DNA of 64,000 nucleotides from Ephemerocybe angulata. Taxonomy: Eukaryota; Basidiomycota; Agaricomycetes; Agaricales; Psathyrellaceae. Of the stretch, positions 1 to 10,566 are shown in pieces. The notes beneath the pieces were generated by a model, which was not told where the DNA came from, searched no databases, and was given only the letters and a program-made list of their open reading frames with translations. The number at the start of each line of letters is the position of its first letter. Within the stretch, counting starts at the first letter, position 1. The stretch spans positions 248,001 to 312,000 of the forward strand of contig JAACJK010000224.1 in assembly GCA_013368325.1 (NCBI GenBank), given 5' to 3'. The position numbers and the translations under genes were made by a program.

Positions 1-1434
1 AGCGTGGTTGTCCACCGCGATATTGATGAGGGTGGGGACCAGGAAAGGCTTGTGGGAGGGTACCATTGCCTCTATGACCCTCTGCGACAGAGGGGACTTC
101 CTACGCGGATGGCCATGGATGTACAGGGACGACAGGGAATTCATCATCGTGATGTGGCTCAACATTCCAGCGAGCTCCTCGTCGGTTATGTCTACGACGT
201 GAAGCATAAGCACATGCAGGCGGCATTTCGACTGGGTGAGGAAGCCGATAAAGTCACTCTGGCCCCACACGTGAATGTTCCTGAGTTGAAGCTCGCGAAG
301 GGCGGGTGTGCAGAGGTGAGCCAAAAGGGTCCCGATCATGGGCTCCACCCTTTGTAGATTTGCCCCCCAGTACGAGGCGTTGATTCCGGCCACTAACTTC
401 CGTAGACAAGGAAGGACAACCCCATGTCGGCCTGGGTGAGTCGGTTGCTGCGACGGGTCAACAAGGTAGTCGTGGTCGTGGGCCCACAGCAGATTCCCAA
501 GCTTCAGTTCCTCCAAATGAGGCGTCGTGGCGAGGATAGCCAGAGCTTCGTTAACGAAGATAGAGGGCTGCAGGTCCAGCTTGGTCAGTCTGTCCCCAGG
601 AATGCCGGCGGGAAAGAACTCCTTGAACTTTCCAGTGAAAGGGACCTCGCAAGTCTTGCGATCTTCCCAAGCAATGCTCGTGAGCTTTCGAGCGTGCTTG
701 AAGAGTTGATTAATGACCCCGGGAGCAATGTTTACGCCGAGGTATCCATGAAGAGTAAGGGTTTTCAACCTTCTGGGTTTTGAGGGAAGGGAGCTTTGGC
801 AGAGATTCACCCACGGAATCGCCAAGACGGCGTGCTCCCACCGATCCATCGAAAGTGCCAACGCTGCAAATACTCGGTGAACCCCTGAGTCAAAACTCGG
901 TTTTGACCCACTGCATCCAAAGGATACGGTTAGCGGGCGTTCGTTGGAGAGTTTCAAAATCCGGTTCACAGCACGAACACTGAGGGTCCTTTTATCGACC
1001 GACTGGACGATGCAGACGGTGGTCCAGAGCTGCGGGACGGAGTGGGCAATCCCTCGAAGACCTCCGGAGATTTGCCCGATGCGCAAAGGCGTAGTGGCGA
1101 GTGAAAGTGGGGTCCTTTCTTGCTCAGAGAGATGGGGGATGGAGTGTGCAAAGATTTCTAGCCAGATCTCAACGGGAAGATAGCGGATGATGTTGCGCCT
1201 TCTCGGATCCTTTGGGGTTACGATTCCTCGAGTTCGAGGGTCGAAGGACGGGGGAGGAGTGGCCGTCGGTACGCAGGGTATATTGCTGGGGATCGAGGGT
1301 AGGGTATGTGGGTGGTATTGTTTGGGCCAGTAACTGCTGGAAAGGGTGTTCATGGGGTTCGAGAGTTGAAAGAGTTCATGGGCGAGGTCCCCGCGTTGCG
1401 GAGGAATGTAGTTATCCGGATATTGCCAGGCCAT
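1..1434 (-). CDS. F-box/LRR-like protein, C terminus off the window
   Basis: One uninterrupted reading frame runs from the ATG at 1434 to the left edge, giving 478 residues without a stop. An F-box-like motif follows a proline-rich N terminus at about residues 85-105 (RYLPVEIWLEIF). Leucine-rich segments such as LTKLDLQPSIF and LEELKLGNLLW follow, as in the many F-box proteins of Agaricomycetes. By family knowledge the F-box recruits Skp1 of an SCF ubiquitin ligase and the repeats bind an unknown substrate. A TATAAAG motif lies at about 1602-1609 on this strand. It is not a close copy of the F-box pair at 32-36 kb. The substrate cannot be inferred. Confidence 0.8.
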   Translation of the reverse strand, partial: MAWQYPDNYIPPQRGDLAHELFQLSNPMNTLSSSYWPKQYHPHTLPSIPSNIPCVPTATPPPSFDPRTRGIVTPKDPRRRNIIRYLPVEIWLEIFAHSIPHLSEQERTPLSLATTPLRIGQISGGLRGIAHSVPQLWTTVCIVQSVDKRTLSVRAVNRILKLSNERPLTVSFGCSGSKPSFDSGVHRVFAALALSMDRWEHAVLAIPWVNLCQSSLPSKPRRLKTLTLHGYLGVNIAPGVINQLFKHARKLTSIAWEDRKTCEVPFTGKFKEFFPAGIPGDRLTKLDLQPSIFVNEALAILATTPHLEELKLGNLLWAHDHDYLVDPSQQPTHPGRHGVVLPCLRKLVAGINASYWGANLQRVEPMIGTLLAHLCTPALRELQLRNIHVWGQSDFIGFLTQSKCRLHVLMLHVVDITDEELAGMLSHITMMNSLSSLYIHGHPRRKSPLSQRVIEAMVPSHKPFLVPTLINIAVDNHA

Positions 1435-2291
1435 TGAGAATAAGGAGGTATATCTAAAAGAAAGAAATAGAACGAGTCGAGATGCTGAGATAACCAGTTC
1501 AGTCAATTTGTGAGACGTGGCAAGATCGCGAGAGGACACTCACTTGCTGGAGAGTCTTAAGAGAATGTTTGAGAATGAGTAGATAGCCTGAGCTGTCGCG
1601 CCTTTATACAGAGCCGTGGCCCAGGGGAGAGACCAACATCGTGTTCTGCCCAAGCCACACTATTGTTGAAACCTCAAGGTGCTGGTTCCATGGCTACAAC
1701 GCTGTTATAGGGGACGAAGAGAGTATTGAGGCGCTTCCGGCGGCTCATCCTACATTCCAAGTAACGGTTGCCTGGCTGATGCAGCGCATTTGAACAAGCT
1801 ACCTGGTGTTCTAGGAAACGCGATATCGTTGTGACAGAAGTGCGACTGCGAGGAAGGGTGTGTTCCCAGATTTATCCGCGACCGCCCAACACACGTCTCG
1901 GCTGCGGACATCTTGAAGAAGACAATAAGAGGTTCAACAGCTCTGTAACCACCTTTATTGTCTATCATAGTCGACTTCGCTTGAGTGCTTGACGATGCGT
2001 TTACAGCTTCTCAATACAAGGGCCAGTCAAAGAAGGGAAACCCACATGGAGGTCGTGGTTGTAGCAAGGGCCTTCCATTTCGGCGCAAACCGCCGGCTGG
2101 CTGAGTCAGCGGGGGCAATAGTGATAACAGCATAAGCGCCGGGCACTCATTAAGCGCTTGAACTTCGCTCGTTGCCATCTTGAGGATTGTTTGAGGGATC
2201 ATATAACAACAGGACTTATAGTCTATATTATAAGCATACACACAGCAAGGTACACCACCGTACACTTGAAAAAGGGGTCGAAGGAGGGTGG
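1435..2291. other. intergenic, no gene seen
   Basis: The stretch holds the promoter of the left-edge F-box gene (TATAAAG at about 1602-1609, minus strand) and the 3' flank of the Y3-like gene. Only short, low-quality open frames occur on both strands. Confidence 0.5.
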
Positions 2292-2948
2292 CTAAGCTGC
2301 AGGAGCGATGACTACTTCAGTAACATTCCCCAGGCGGTTGCCATTCCCGATATTCCCAATGCATTGTCCACCGTTAGGATCGATTCCAAACTGAAACGGA
2401 GCGCCAACATATTGTCCGATTCCTCCCTAGGCGAGGGTTGGATGAAGTTGCTTTTGGCAGGAGGATATGGAAGACTTACGGAAGTGCAAGACTCCATGGC
2501 AGTACTGAGAGCCGCTCTACAATTAGCGTTGCTAGGGACCTGGTTCTGCCCCGTGGGGTTCTTTAGCCAGACCGTGAGGTCACCTAGAAGAAATGAGAAT
2601 GTGACCGTGTGGTGTCGTGTCTTCGCCACACTAGACTTACACTTGCTCCCTTGGCCAGTGTTGAAGCAACGACTCATAGCGTCGTAGGGGTTGTACTACA
2701 AACATCGACAATGTGAGAAGCGTAGTCTGAGCAGGGGTCAAAACCTCACGGTATTGGCAACTGCATGGTTGCAAAATTGGTTGATGAACCTGCTGCAGTC
2801 GTACTGGAACCCCGGATAGCACTCAACTCTGAGCGTCTGACCAACGGCCGACGCGACAAAGGCTGAGGAGGATGCAACAGATAGAAGCTACCAGTATTCA
2901 GCCTAGCGGTGCTTTACCAAGGAAAGGACAGACCTTGAAGTTGACCAT
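2292..2948 (-). CDS. small secreted eight-cysteine protein, Y3-like glycan-binding family
   Basis: Five exons (2948-2934, 2887-2750, 2695-2641, 2583-2480, 2426-2292) encode 148 residues. The N terminus looks like a signal peptide (MVNFKLLSVASSSAFVASA). The mature part has eight cysteines, enough for four disulfides. The pattern YDCSRFINQFC, then SRCFN, GSKCDL, a mid-domain C...C pair and FGIDPNGGQC matches what I recall of the Coprinus comatus Y3 glycan-binding domain. That match is from memory, not a search. The intron phases agree throughout. A TATA motif lies about 45 bp upstream, and a tandem 92-bp repeat lies beyond it. A small cysteine-rich effector of another family is the alternative. 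Confidence 0.68.
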
Positions 2949-2990
2949 ATCTGAGCTGTATTGTGAGTCTGTCTAGTTGACCTCAAGGTT

Positions 2991-3000
2991 TATATAGCTT
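2991..3000 (-). promoter_or_regulatory. TATA box of the Y3-like gene
   Basis: The minus strand reads AAGCTATATA here, about 45 bp upstream of the start codon at 2948, so the 5' leader should be very short. Confidence 0.5.
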
Positions 3001-3057
3001 TGCAATTGGGTGAGGTCAGGCAGCGCCGTACGTAGACACATCCATCGTAGGAAACTA

Positions 3058-3249
3058 CCACCTATCCACTGCCGGGACAGGCTCTCTCCGACACTTCCAT
3101 TGAAGACAGTCGAACAGAAGGTTGGAAGAGAAGGCAAGGTTGAATTCGTGCTAAAGCCACCTATGCACTGCCGGGACAGGCTCTCTCCGACACTTCCATT
3201 GAAGACAGTCGAACAGCAGACTTGGAAGAGAAGGCAAGGGTGAATTCGT
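3058..3249. repeat. tandem direct repeat, two copies of about 92 bp
   Basis: Positions 3058-3149 and 3157-3249 are nearly identical direct copies separated by 7 bp. Differences are a few substitutions and a short indel near the GAACAG segment. Both end in GAATTCGT. The pair lies just upstream of the TATA box of the Y3-like gene, so it may hold duplicated regulatory sites. It encodes nothing obvious. Confidence 0.9.
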
Positions 3250-3467
3250 ATCATTCTTTATCTATCCTTTCACGGTCCGCACGCTTCATAACGATATCAA
3301 TTCGCCTACGCCAGACAAAGTAGCGAAAAGCGCACCGCAATGGGTATTCCTACGAGCTCTGTACCAGTGGTAAGTAAGAAGACGAGTGGATAGGGGATCA
3401 CGGCGTTCTCGGCCAGAGCCACGGCAGTTGCCGAGAGGCGATTCGATGACGAACCGAATTAGCGCCC

Positions 3468-4466
3468 ATGATGCAGAACACGCTCTCTTTCCACGACCAC
3501 CACCCCGCCCCTGTACACACCTGCTCTATCGATCCCAAAATGGGAGCAGAAGACCATAGCGTAGAGAAGCATATCGCGAGGCAGAAGTTGGACGAATTGT
3601 CGTCGAAATTCATATCCAGCACGTCCAGACAAGGTTTCACCGAAAGGTTCGTGCGAGACCAGTGGCCAATCTTCCATATCTTTCCCCACGTAATATATCG
3701 GACAAGTGGAACTTACGGCGTGGTACTAGGTTCGAATATGTAGCCAAGAACTTCCTTCTTCCTGCACTGGCGTATGCGGAGGCGTCGTTTGAACGGAAGC
3801 CTATCTTGACCGTGAGTCTGCTGATGAACCGGTCCGCAATTGTATTAACTCTAGCTCGCCCACGAAGCTCTTTACTGGCATCTTCTTCATACTTGGGGCC
3901 ATTCCCTTCTTCACCTATGCGTAAGCCCGCAAATCCTAAATTGAAGTCGAACGCCATTGATGAATACCGCAGCATTGTGTGTGGAACTGCGTTGGCGGGC
4001 TACTGCTTCGTAGCGTTGGCATCGCTTCTAGTGGCATCTCTTGCAACCCTAATCCCGCTTTGTACGTGATCTCCCCTATTCGCTTCGCTGGGATGGCGGG
4101 CTCAAAAAACGTTCCGAACCAGCAACTATCCTTCTCGCCGTTCTCGCTGGCGCAGGGCTTGCATCGGCGTTCGTCACAGCGATGCTTGTCTCTGCGTTCC
4201 TATTCATACGTCTTGCTATACTTGTACGCCAAGATGGGAAGGATGGCGCCGCAGAGTGGCTGTCAGACGTTAAGGAGTACATTACGGGGGTGTTTGCCAC
4301 GCTGCCATACCTCTCCAAATCCGCGGAGAAGAGGAGTTCGACTCCTTCTCCCCAGCCTGACGCCTACAGGGAAACTTCGGCTCTGAAACCAGAACACCCT
4401 ACCGAAAATGTCTACACCGTCAGCCCCACCCTCTCTGCGCCCGTCGTAGAAGGAACAGCCTACTAG
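3468..4466 (+). CDS. predicted three-helix membrane protein, unknown
   Basis: Five exons (3468-3512, 3560-3771, 3855-3920, 3973-4061, 4123-4466) give 251 residues. After a basic N-terminal half come three hydrophobic stretches: TGIFFILGAIPFFTYAI, the helix around GYCFVALASLLVASL, and one from TILLAVLAGAG into SAFLFIRLAIL. The tail is polar and Ser/Pro-rich. Joining the hydrophobic blocks needs frame changes that standard GT-AG introns of 47-83 nt supply, which supports the model. The start is uncertain: an extra exon beginning at about 3337 is possible. I recognise no family. Confidence 0.5.
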
Positions 4467-5397
4467 ACGAAATTGGACTCCTGCATGTACTTGTATTTCC
4501 GGTATCGTACTCTACTTCCCGCCTAATTCATCATGATGTACTGCGCACTTACTTGGCAGAGTCAATTGCAGCACATCTCTTTATCGAATTCAGCCTGCTG
4601 TGTAGTAGGCCGAGTCACCGCAAGTCCCTTTCGATACTTGGATGACGTGTTCACTGCGGAGTACATACGGCGTACACGCAGCTCAACCCAAGCATACATA
4701 AGAAGTGAACCGCCCAAGTGGACCTCTAGAGCAACCAATGCCGTCTGCCTTCGATGGGTGGGCTGAAGAGATATATGTATCAGTTGCCTTCCTTACCCCT
4801 TCCTCCGATCCCTTGGCAATAACCTGTCCTTTTGCGAACGGGTCGTAGCGTCTGCCTTTCTCTTGTTATTTTATCCCGTCATTAGTCTTGGGTGAGTACG
4901 AGTCTCCCCACCGAATCTTCCTCAGTGCCTCGGATCTGACGAAAATCAAGGATCTTACACCAGGCAGCTTCGACCATCTTCAGAAAATCACGCATTTCAA
5001 GAAAGCTTTCTTTAGGCTGTGATGTGCTTTTTTGTGGGTTACCGATCTATAGCGATATCCGTACGCTCATCGAACCGGGACAGTGTATGCATTGACGACC
5101 CACCCTGCACCGATGCTCTTGATCGCATCCAGCCTCATTCCATGGGTGGTCGTTCCCCGCTTGGATCTATCTCAGTGGACTTCCCCCATACATAGGACTG
5201 TGTCCCAGAATCTAGTCTGGGCCGGTCAGCAACCCTTCACAGGGCTTAGAATCAATATCAAAACGAAGGACGGCAATTTGGATGTTCCAAATGGCAAGGG
5301 CTTCAAGGCGACAGGGACTTCCGCCCCGGTCAAAATCCCGCCTTCGAACCCTTCAATGCGAAAGGGATGCAAAGCACCTCTCGGAGATGAAGATTGG
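4467..5397. other. intergenic, no gene seen
   Basis: About 0.9 kb between the membrane-protein gene and the 3' end of the DUF6535 gene. No open frame here looks like protein. The right end borders the fragment that is shared with 13.5 kb. Confidence 0.4.
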
Positions 5398-5456
5398 CTA
5401 CTCGTTCGGAAGGAAGTGCCGTTGTTGCTCCGCACAATCCGCAACGATTCCGCAGT
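5396..5456. repeat. dispersed ~60-bp fragment, copy A
   Basis: This stretch matches 13464-13522 in the same orientation with only a few mismatches and a 3-bp indel. It supplies the last codons and the stop of the DUF6535 gene. The second copy lies upstream of the DUF4246 gene. Confidence 0.8.
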
Positions 5457-6455
5457 ATCGGTTTTGGAGAAATAGTCCATGGAATGATGCTTGGTCGAGG
5501 GGAGGGCAAGTTCTGCGATGGCTTCGTCCACGTAGGTCGACTTTGGCGATTAATCTCTTGTAAAGAATCTGCGCTAGCCCTTTGTTGATATCCGTCTCCG
5601 CGGGAGGGGGTGGAGGGGCTTTGCCTCGAGACGGGAGCCCTTTGAATAGCCACATAAGGGGGTCTGAGACGGGGGTGTTGAAAGGGGAGGATGGCGTCGT
5701 CCAGGGATGGATTGTCATCAAGACATAGAGTATGCCTCCGAGAGCGCACCACGTTAGAAGGATGAATCCCAGGGCCACGTAGTCGTTGAAGTTCTGAAAT
5801 ACGAGCCCGATAAGGAAGAGGAAAAGAGCGAACTGCACGAGGAGCGGGACTCCTGAGATGACCTCTCTGAGACGCCAACGTTCGGAATGCCGATCAATCT
5901 TGTATCGAAGAAAGGCTTCTCGAGCGTCGTGGACAGTGGTGATGGGGACATAGGTCGCAAGCCACGCCTTCGCTGAGACGCCCATCATCGCGCTGAAAAG
6001 AGTGATGTACAGGCTCATGTTCCACAAGCCGCTCATCGCCACTGAGGTCGCCCTGATTTGCCTGTCATCTGGGCTTTGACCTCGTAACAGTCTTTCGATG
6101 TTGATGAGCATGCGCTGCTCGGAGTCAGCTTCGAGATCCTTCCTGACATCGATGACGAACGCAGAAACGATTCCTGCGAACAAAGCAGCCTGTACATCGC
6201 GAGGTTCAGCCTTATCCGTTGGCGGCCTCGACGTACAAATATCAGGACTGAGTCAAGCCCAGTCCTCCAAAGTTCAGCGCGTCCTTTGGCTTCTCGCTCA
6301 GCTTCTACCAGGTACAGATGCCACGCTTGGGCATCGAGCCTGAAGTCCAGCGTTTCGGCATCCGCATCGCTGGGGTCATCGTCCCTATGCGTTGCGAGGA
6401 GCTGCCGGCGCAGTGGGGGGTACGTAGCCCTTTCTGGATCTCTGCTCTCAGTCAA
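5398..6455 (-). CDS. DUF6535 membrane protein, probably truncated
   Basis: Two exons (6455-6237, 6189-5398) give 336 residues. The N-terminal half carries the DUF6535 signature of basidiomycete membrane proteins: an acidic amphipathic stretch (AWHLYLVEAEREAKGRAELW), then DSVLIFAALFAGIVSAFVID across the splice junction. Further helices lie near LWNMSLYITLFSAMMG and LLVQFALFLFLIGLVF. Family members I know are usually much longer. Near 5535 a +1 frame continues with plausible protein (VDEAIAELALPSTKHH), while the annotated frame turns basic and ends in the dispersed fragment. That suggests a frameshift and truncation, or a sequencing error. Function is unknown. Confidence 0.65.
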
Positions 6456-6693
6456 CGACTGCTGAATTGATCAGCGATCGGCGTTATGAGGTGGATGAAT
6501 TGACGCCCTCACCTCTTCTCCTCTCTTGCGGCGAATTCTGCGCAGCATGGGGGACGAACGATGCGAGCGCCTGTCACTTTCCAATTACCTTATATCTGGA
6601 TCCCGATGCCACGAGGCAATGATGTCTTCAAGTATTATATTCAATACGTAGTTTTCATTTGGAGTTGGGGGTTTGGCGGGTAGGAAATTGATC

Positions 6694-8269
6694 CTATGCT
6701 GGCGGAGTGACCTCACCCTCCAATGGGGAGGAGCGAGCCGCAGAAGTTATCAAGCCGCATCCCAAACACCAGTCACCGTCGTACACCGCAGCGGCCTGTC
6801 CTGGGGTAACAGCGTGCTCCGGCTTGTCTGACCATATCCGCAGGTTCCCGTCCGGTAATCTAGGTAACGTTAAGACGCATAGATCGCGACGAAAGCATCA
6901 TGGACGCACCTTCGGATCGTCGCTGGTGTGGCTTTCATGCGATACCGATGCATTACTTGTACTCGGTACCCAGATTCAGAGTCGAGTTCGGGCGGTGGTG
7001 CGTCTCTCCATATCCACTGGAAGCCGGTGATGGAAAGGACGTCGCTGAAGAGCTTGTCGTGCGTTGTTCCGGGAACGACGTAGACGGTATTGGTGGTGGT
7101 ATCTTTCTCCGAGACAGTCATTCGAGCCGGCATCCCGGGGAGACGAGCACCCTCGCCGATGGTGTAGTTCCACAATCCGGTATGTTGTCCCAGAACTTTC
7201 CCAGACATCTTGTCAACGATAGTTCCGCTGTTCTGAGGGATATAACCAGCTGGTCCAAGTCAGGAGCAAGCCACGGCGAACAAGGGCGAGTGTGCTCACC
7301 CAGGAAATCCTTGAATTTTCCTCGTTCGCCGACAAAGCAGATGCCCACACTGTCTGGCCGTTCTGCGTTATGTAGATTGTACTTCCGCGCGAGTTCCCGG
7401 ACTTCTGGCTTCTGGAGGTTGTGTAAAGGGAACATTGCCCTTCTGAGGCCATCTTCGGTTATTGAGGAAAGGTAGTAGGTTTGGTCTTTGTGCCTGTCGG
7501 CGGGGCGAACGAGTTTGGGGCGTGGAGGGCCTGTTAGGTGGTGTGACCATATTTTTCGCGCGTAGTGTCCCGTTGCAAGCCAAGGCTTCGTGGTTTCCGT
7601 CGAGCCAGGTAGCCGTTCGAGTAGGGCGCCAAATTTAATCTCCCTATGGAGGCTCAGGGAAACGTAAGGAATGAAATGGCTTGGGCGTACCTATTGCACC
7701 ATACATCCGTGTTGGGTGTACGGCCCTGTTCCCATAGTCGAAGCGAAGGCTCGAAGACTTTATTCCAATACTCTTTCGACAGGTCTACCTGGGATCGCAG
7801 TCAGAATGCTAGCAGGAACGATAGCCGGGATTCCGCACCATGGTCACAGGTATATCGAGAACTTTGCACACTCTTTGGACGTCCTCCCAGTCCTTCTCCC
7901 ATTCACACCCTTTGTCCGAGCCTGATTCGTCCCGAGTATCCCAGTTTCTCATATAGACTGCAGACAGGTCGTAGTCCTAAAGAAGTTCAGCGTAATACAC
8001 ATTAGTTACGTCGTATTTTCTCACCTCTTTTGCCAGCAATAGAGCTGAAACCGACGAATCTACGCCACCTGACATACCAACGACCACTATTCCGCATATT
8101 TATCGACTCATTAGCACTGTTAGAACGCGTCAAGCGTACCTTTGTCGCCCTTCTTCGGTTCATGATTCAATATGTGGGTGCTCAAAGTGCTTGTGTGGTA
8201 TCCATTCGTGAAATAAGTGTGGACTCTGCGGCGAAGAGCGCACGACCGGGGTGCCAGAGAGCGGAACAT
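6694..8269 (-). CDS. SLM3: mitochondrial tRNA-specific 2-thiouridylase
   Basis: Seven exons (8269-8140, 8086-8025, 7976-7848, 7788-7691, 7643-7300, 7249-6910, 6859-6694) encode 422 residues. The enzyme of the MnmA/MTU1 family thiolates U34 of mitochondrial tRNAs for Lys, Glu and Gln. The PP-loop SGGVDSS is at about residue 49. The two catalytic cysteines are seen in DVWCNREIKFG and [11 protein letters not shown]. The C-terminal beta-barrel ends with [20 protein letters not shown]. The N terminus is rich in Arg and Ser and lacks acids, as expected for a mitochondrial presequence. The start codon is only 120 bp from that of the divergent MIF2 gene. Confidence 0.93.
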
Positions 8270-8389
8270 TGAAAAGTCGCGTCGAGTCGCGTCCGTTGTT
8301 GACCCGGATCATTTCCCACGCGCCCACTCTTGTCTCTATTCCTCCGCCACCGCCGTCGCGACGACGAACAACGCTCCTCGTCGTCCCCC
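8270..8389. promoter_or_regulatory. short bidirectional promoter, SLM3/MIF2
   Basis: Only 120 bp separate the two divergent start codons, so core promoters and 5' leaders must overlap. No TATA box is visible. Confidence 0.5.
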
Positions 8390-10524
8390 ATGCCCAGCTC
8401 AGCGCGCAAAAGCAGCCTCGGCACCAGCCGCCGCGCGCTCCAGAAAGCGCACATCCCCTACCGCGGCGACAACCCCGAAGTCGGGAAGAAAACAGGCATC
8501 GCAGTCCAACATGTCCAACGAATGAGCGACGGGTTCGAGCCTTTTGAAGAGGTGTTGCAGCAGGCGGATGGGCGGACGCCCCCGCGGCCGAGGGGGAGGA
8601 AGAAGAGTTCTATGGTGCGGTACGATGATGATGAGGACGAGGACGAGGATGAGGAGCAGTACGATGAGGACGAGGATGAGTATGGCGAGATGAGTATGCA
8701 GCTTGACAGTACGTGCTACCGCATACAATCGTAGAATTGCTAGGTAATTGGTCTGTATAGGCCCTGTGCAACAGAACCTTGCGAGCATGAGAGCTCCGAC
8801 GACGCCCACCACAAACGGCCGACCGTCTTCGCGGCCTGTGGCACGCAGCTCCAACGTCGACTTTGACAAAATACCCTCCCCTCGTCCACGCAACGCAGCC
8901 AACGCAGGCCCCGGACCCTCCCGCCTCTCTCGCTCATACGTCGCACGCGAACCCAGTCCCGAATCCCAAGACGACGACGATAACAACGACAATGGGGACG
9001 ATACAATGCAAATGGACGGCGGGTTCGACGACGACTTTGGTCCTCAAGAAGGCGGAGAGTCGTCTCCTCGAAGAACCAACTTCGCCCAAATGGACCAGGA
9101 CGACGACGACGACGACGAAAACGAGCCGTTCCAGGACCACCTTCCTCCACCCGAAGACGAGGACCGCAGGTCCGAGACGCCGAAGCAGAACCATAAGCAG
9201 ACTCAGAAGCAGAAGCAGGATATGGGCAAGGGTAAGGGCAAGAGCCGGGCCCGGGAGGAGAGCGTGGACGAGCAGATGGAGGACGACATCGCGCGGGGGC
9301 TGGACGATATCAGCAACGGACAGCAGAGTGACCAGGATGTCGAGGAACCAGAGCCTGAACCGGAACCCACGCCCGAGCCAACCCCACGTCCGAAGAAAGT
9401 AAAGATAGCAGAGCAGGAGAAACCGCGTTCCAAAACGCAGACGCAAACGCGTACGCAGAAAGAGAACCGGGGTGCGCTTCCACTTCCCTTCCCTTCCCCT
9501 TCCCATCCCCCTCGAACTCCGTATACTCACCTCCCCGTAGACTACCGCGAAGGCGTCCGACGCAGCACCCGAGAACACTACAAACCCCTCGAATACTGGC
9601 GAGGCGAGAAAGTGGTGTACGGGCGCGACAACGTGCAGAAGAAAGTCCTCGTTCCGACTATTACGGAGATTATTAGGATACCGAAGGAGCCGCCTGCACC
9701 GCTGGGCAAGCGGAAGCGGGGGAGGAGTAGGAGTAGGACGGCCCAGCCCCATGGCCCACCGTCGAAGACGGGCAGCACGGTTGCGGCCGCCGCCGCCCCT
9801 GCCAATTTGGAGGAAGGGTGGGACGACGACACGCCGTCGAATGCCAAGGTGCTCGACTACCGCACCGGACAGGAGGTGGAGAGACGTACGTCGCGCCTTC
9901 TCTGCGTTCACATTCTATTCCTCCTCGAGACTAACGTGGATATGGATGGATTGTAGGTATTGCGTGGACGGCACGAATGGTGAACCCCCAACCCGTCGCG
10001 AACAACTCGTGGTCGTTCGACAAGATCTTCGGAGACGCGGACTTCATCGCAGCAGGACAGCTTGTTATTCCCCCGAAGAGCCGGAAGCCGAGCAAGGCGA
10101 CGAAGGATAATACGTATATCTTTTACGTCGTGGAGGGGGCTGTTAATCTTAAGGTCCACGAAACTTCCATGGTGGTTTCCACTGGGGGGATGTTCATGGT
10201 GCCCAGAGGTCTGTCTTCGCTCCTCTCATACACATCCATTGACCTATCAAACCTGACTCTAATTTGCTTTGCTCGTCCCCAGGGAATACGTACTTCATCG
10301 AGAACATCTCCCAACGCGACGCCCGACTCTTCTTCACGCAGGCGCGAAAGACGATGAACGACGAGGACGAGCGGATGATTGCGCTTGCGAACCGCCCAAA
10401 GAAGTTGAGGCGCAGCTCGAGTGCGGGCGCTATGCGGACTGGGAATGGAACCGGCAGGTCGAGTGTGCCGCCGAACTCGGATGGGACGCCGTTGGCTTCG
10501 CGGGCGGCGAGTACGAGGGCGTAG
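8390..10524 (+). CDS. MIF2: CENP-C/Mif2 inner-kinetochore protein
   Basis: Four exons (8390-8708, 8761-9885, 9957-10208, 10283-10524) encode 645 residues. CENP-C binds the CENP-A nucleosome and links it to the outer kinetochore. The N-terminal Mif2 region is visible (PYRGDNPEVGKKTGIAV, then DGFEPFEEVL), followed by long Asp/Glu runs. The CENP-C motif is RRSTREHYKPLEYWRGEKVV, at about residue 330. The C-terminal cupin dimerisation domain starts at SFDKIFGDADFI and contains FYVVEGAVNLKVHE and GGMFMVPRGNTYFIENI, with two introns in phase. A Ser/Arg-rich tail follows. The acidic middle is low-complexity. Confidence 0.93.
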
Positions 10525-10525
10525 G

Positions 10526-10566
10526 GGGTTGGGATTGGGATTGGGTTGGGTTGGGTTGGGTTGGAA
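10526..10566 (+). repeat. GGGTT-type simple repeat
   Basis: Immediately after the MIF2 stop the sequence runs through repeated GGGATT and GGGTT units for about 40 bp. It resembles degenerate telomere-like G-rich sequence but is short and internal, most likely a simple repeat in the 3' UTR. Confidence 0.7.

Noticed and set aside
8399..8992. Long minus-strand open frames opposite MIF2 (also 8934-9911)
   Set aside because: They are shadows of the Asp/Glu and Pro-rich coding sequence of MIF2; they lack motifs and overlap a firmly identified gene.
10526..10566. Telomere-like G-rich repeat
   Set aside because: Too short and irregular for an internal telomeric array; a simple repeat in the MIF2 3' UTR is enough.
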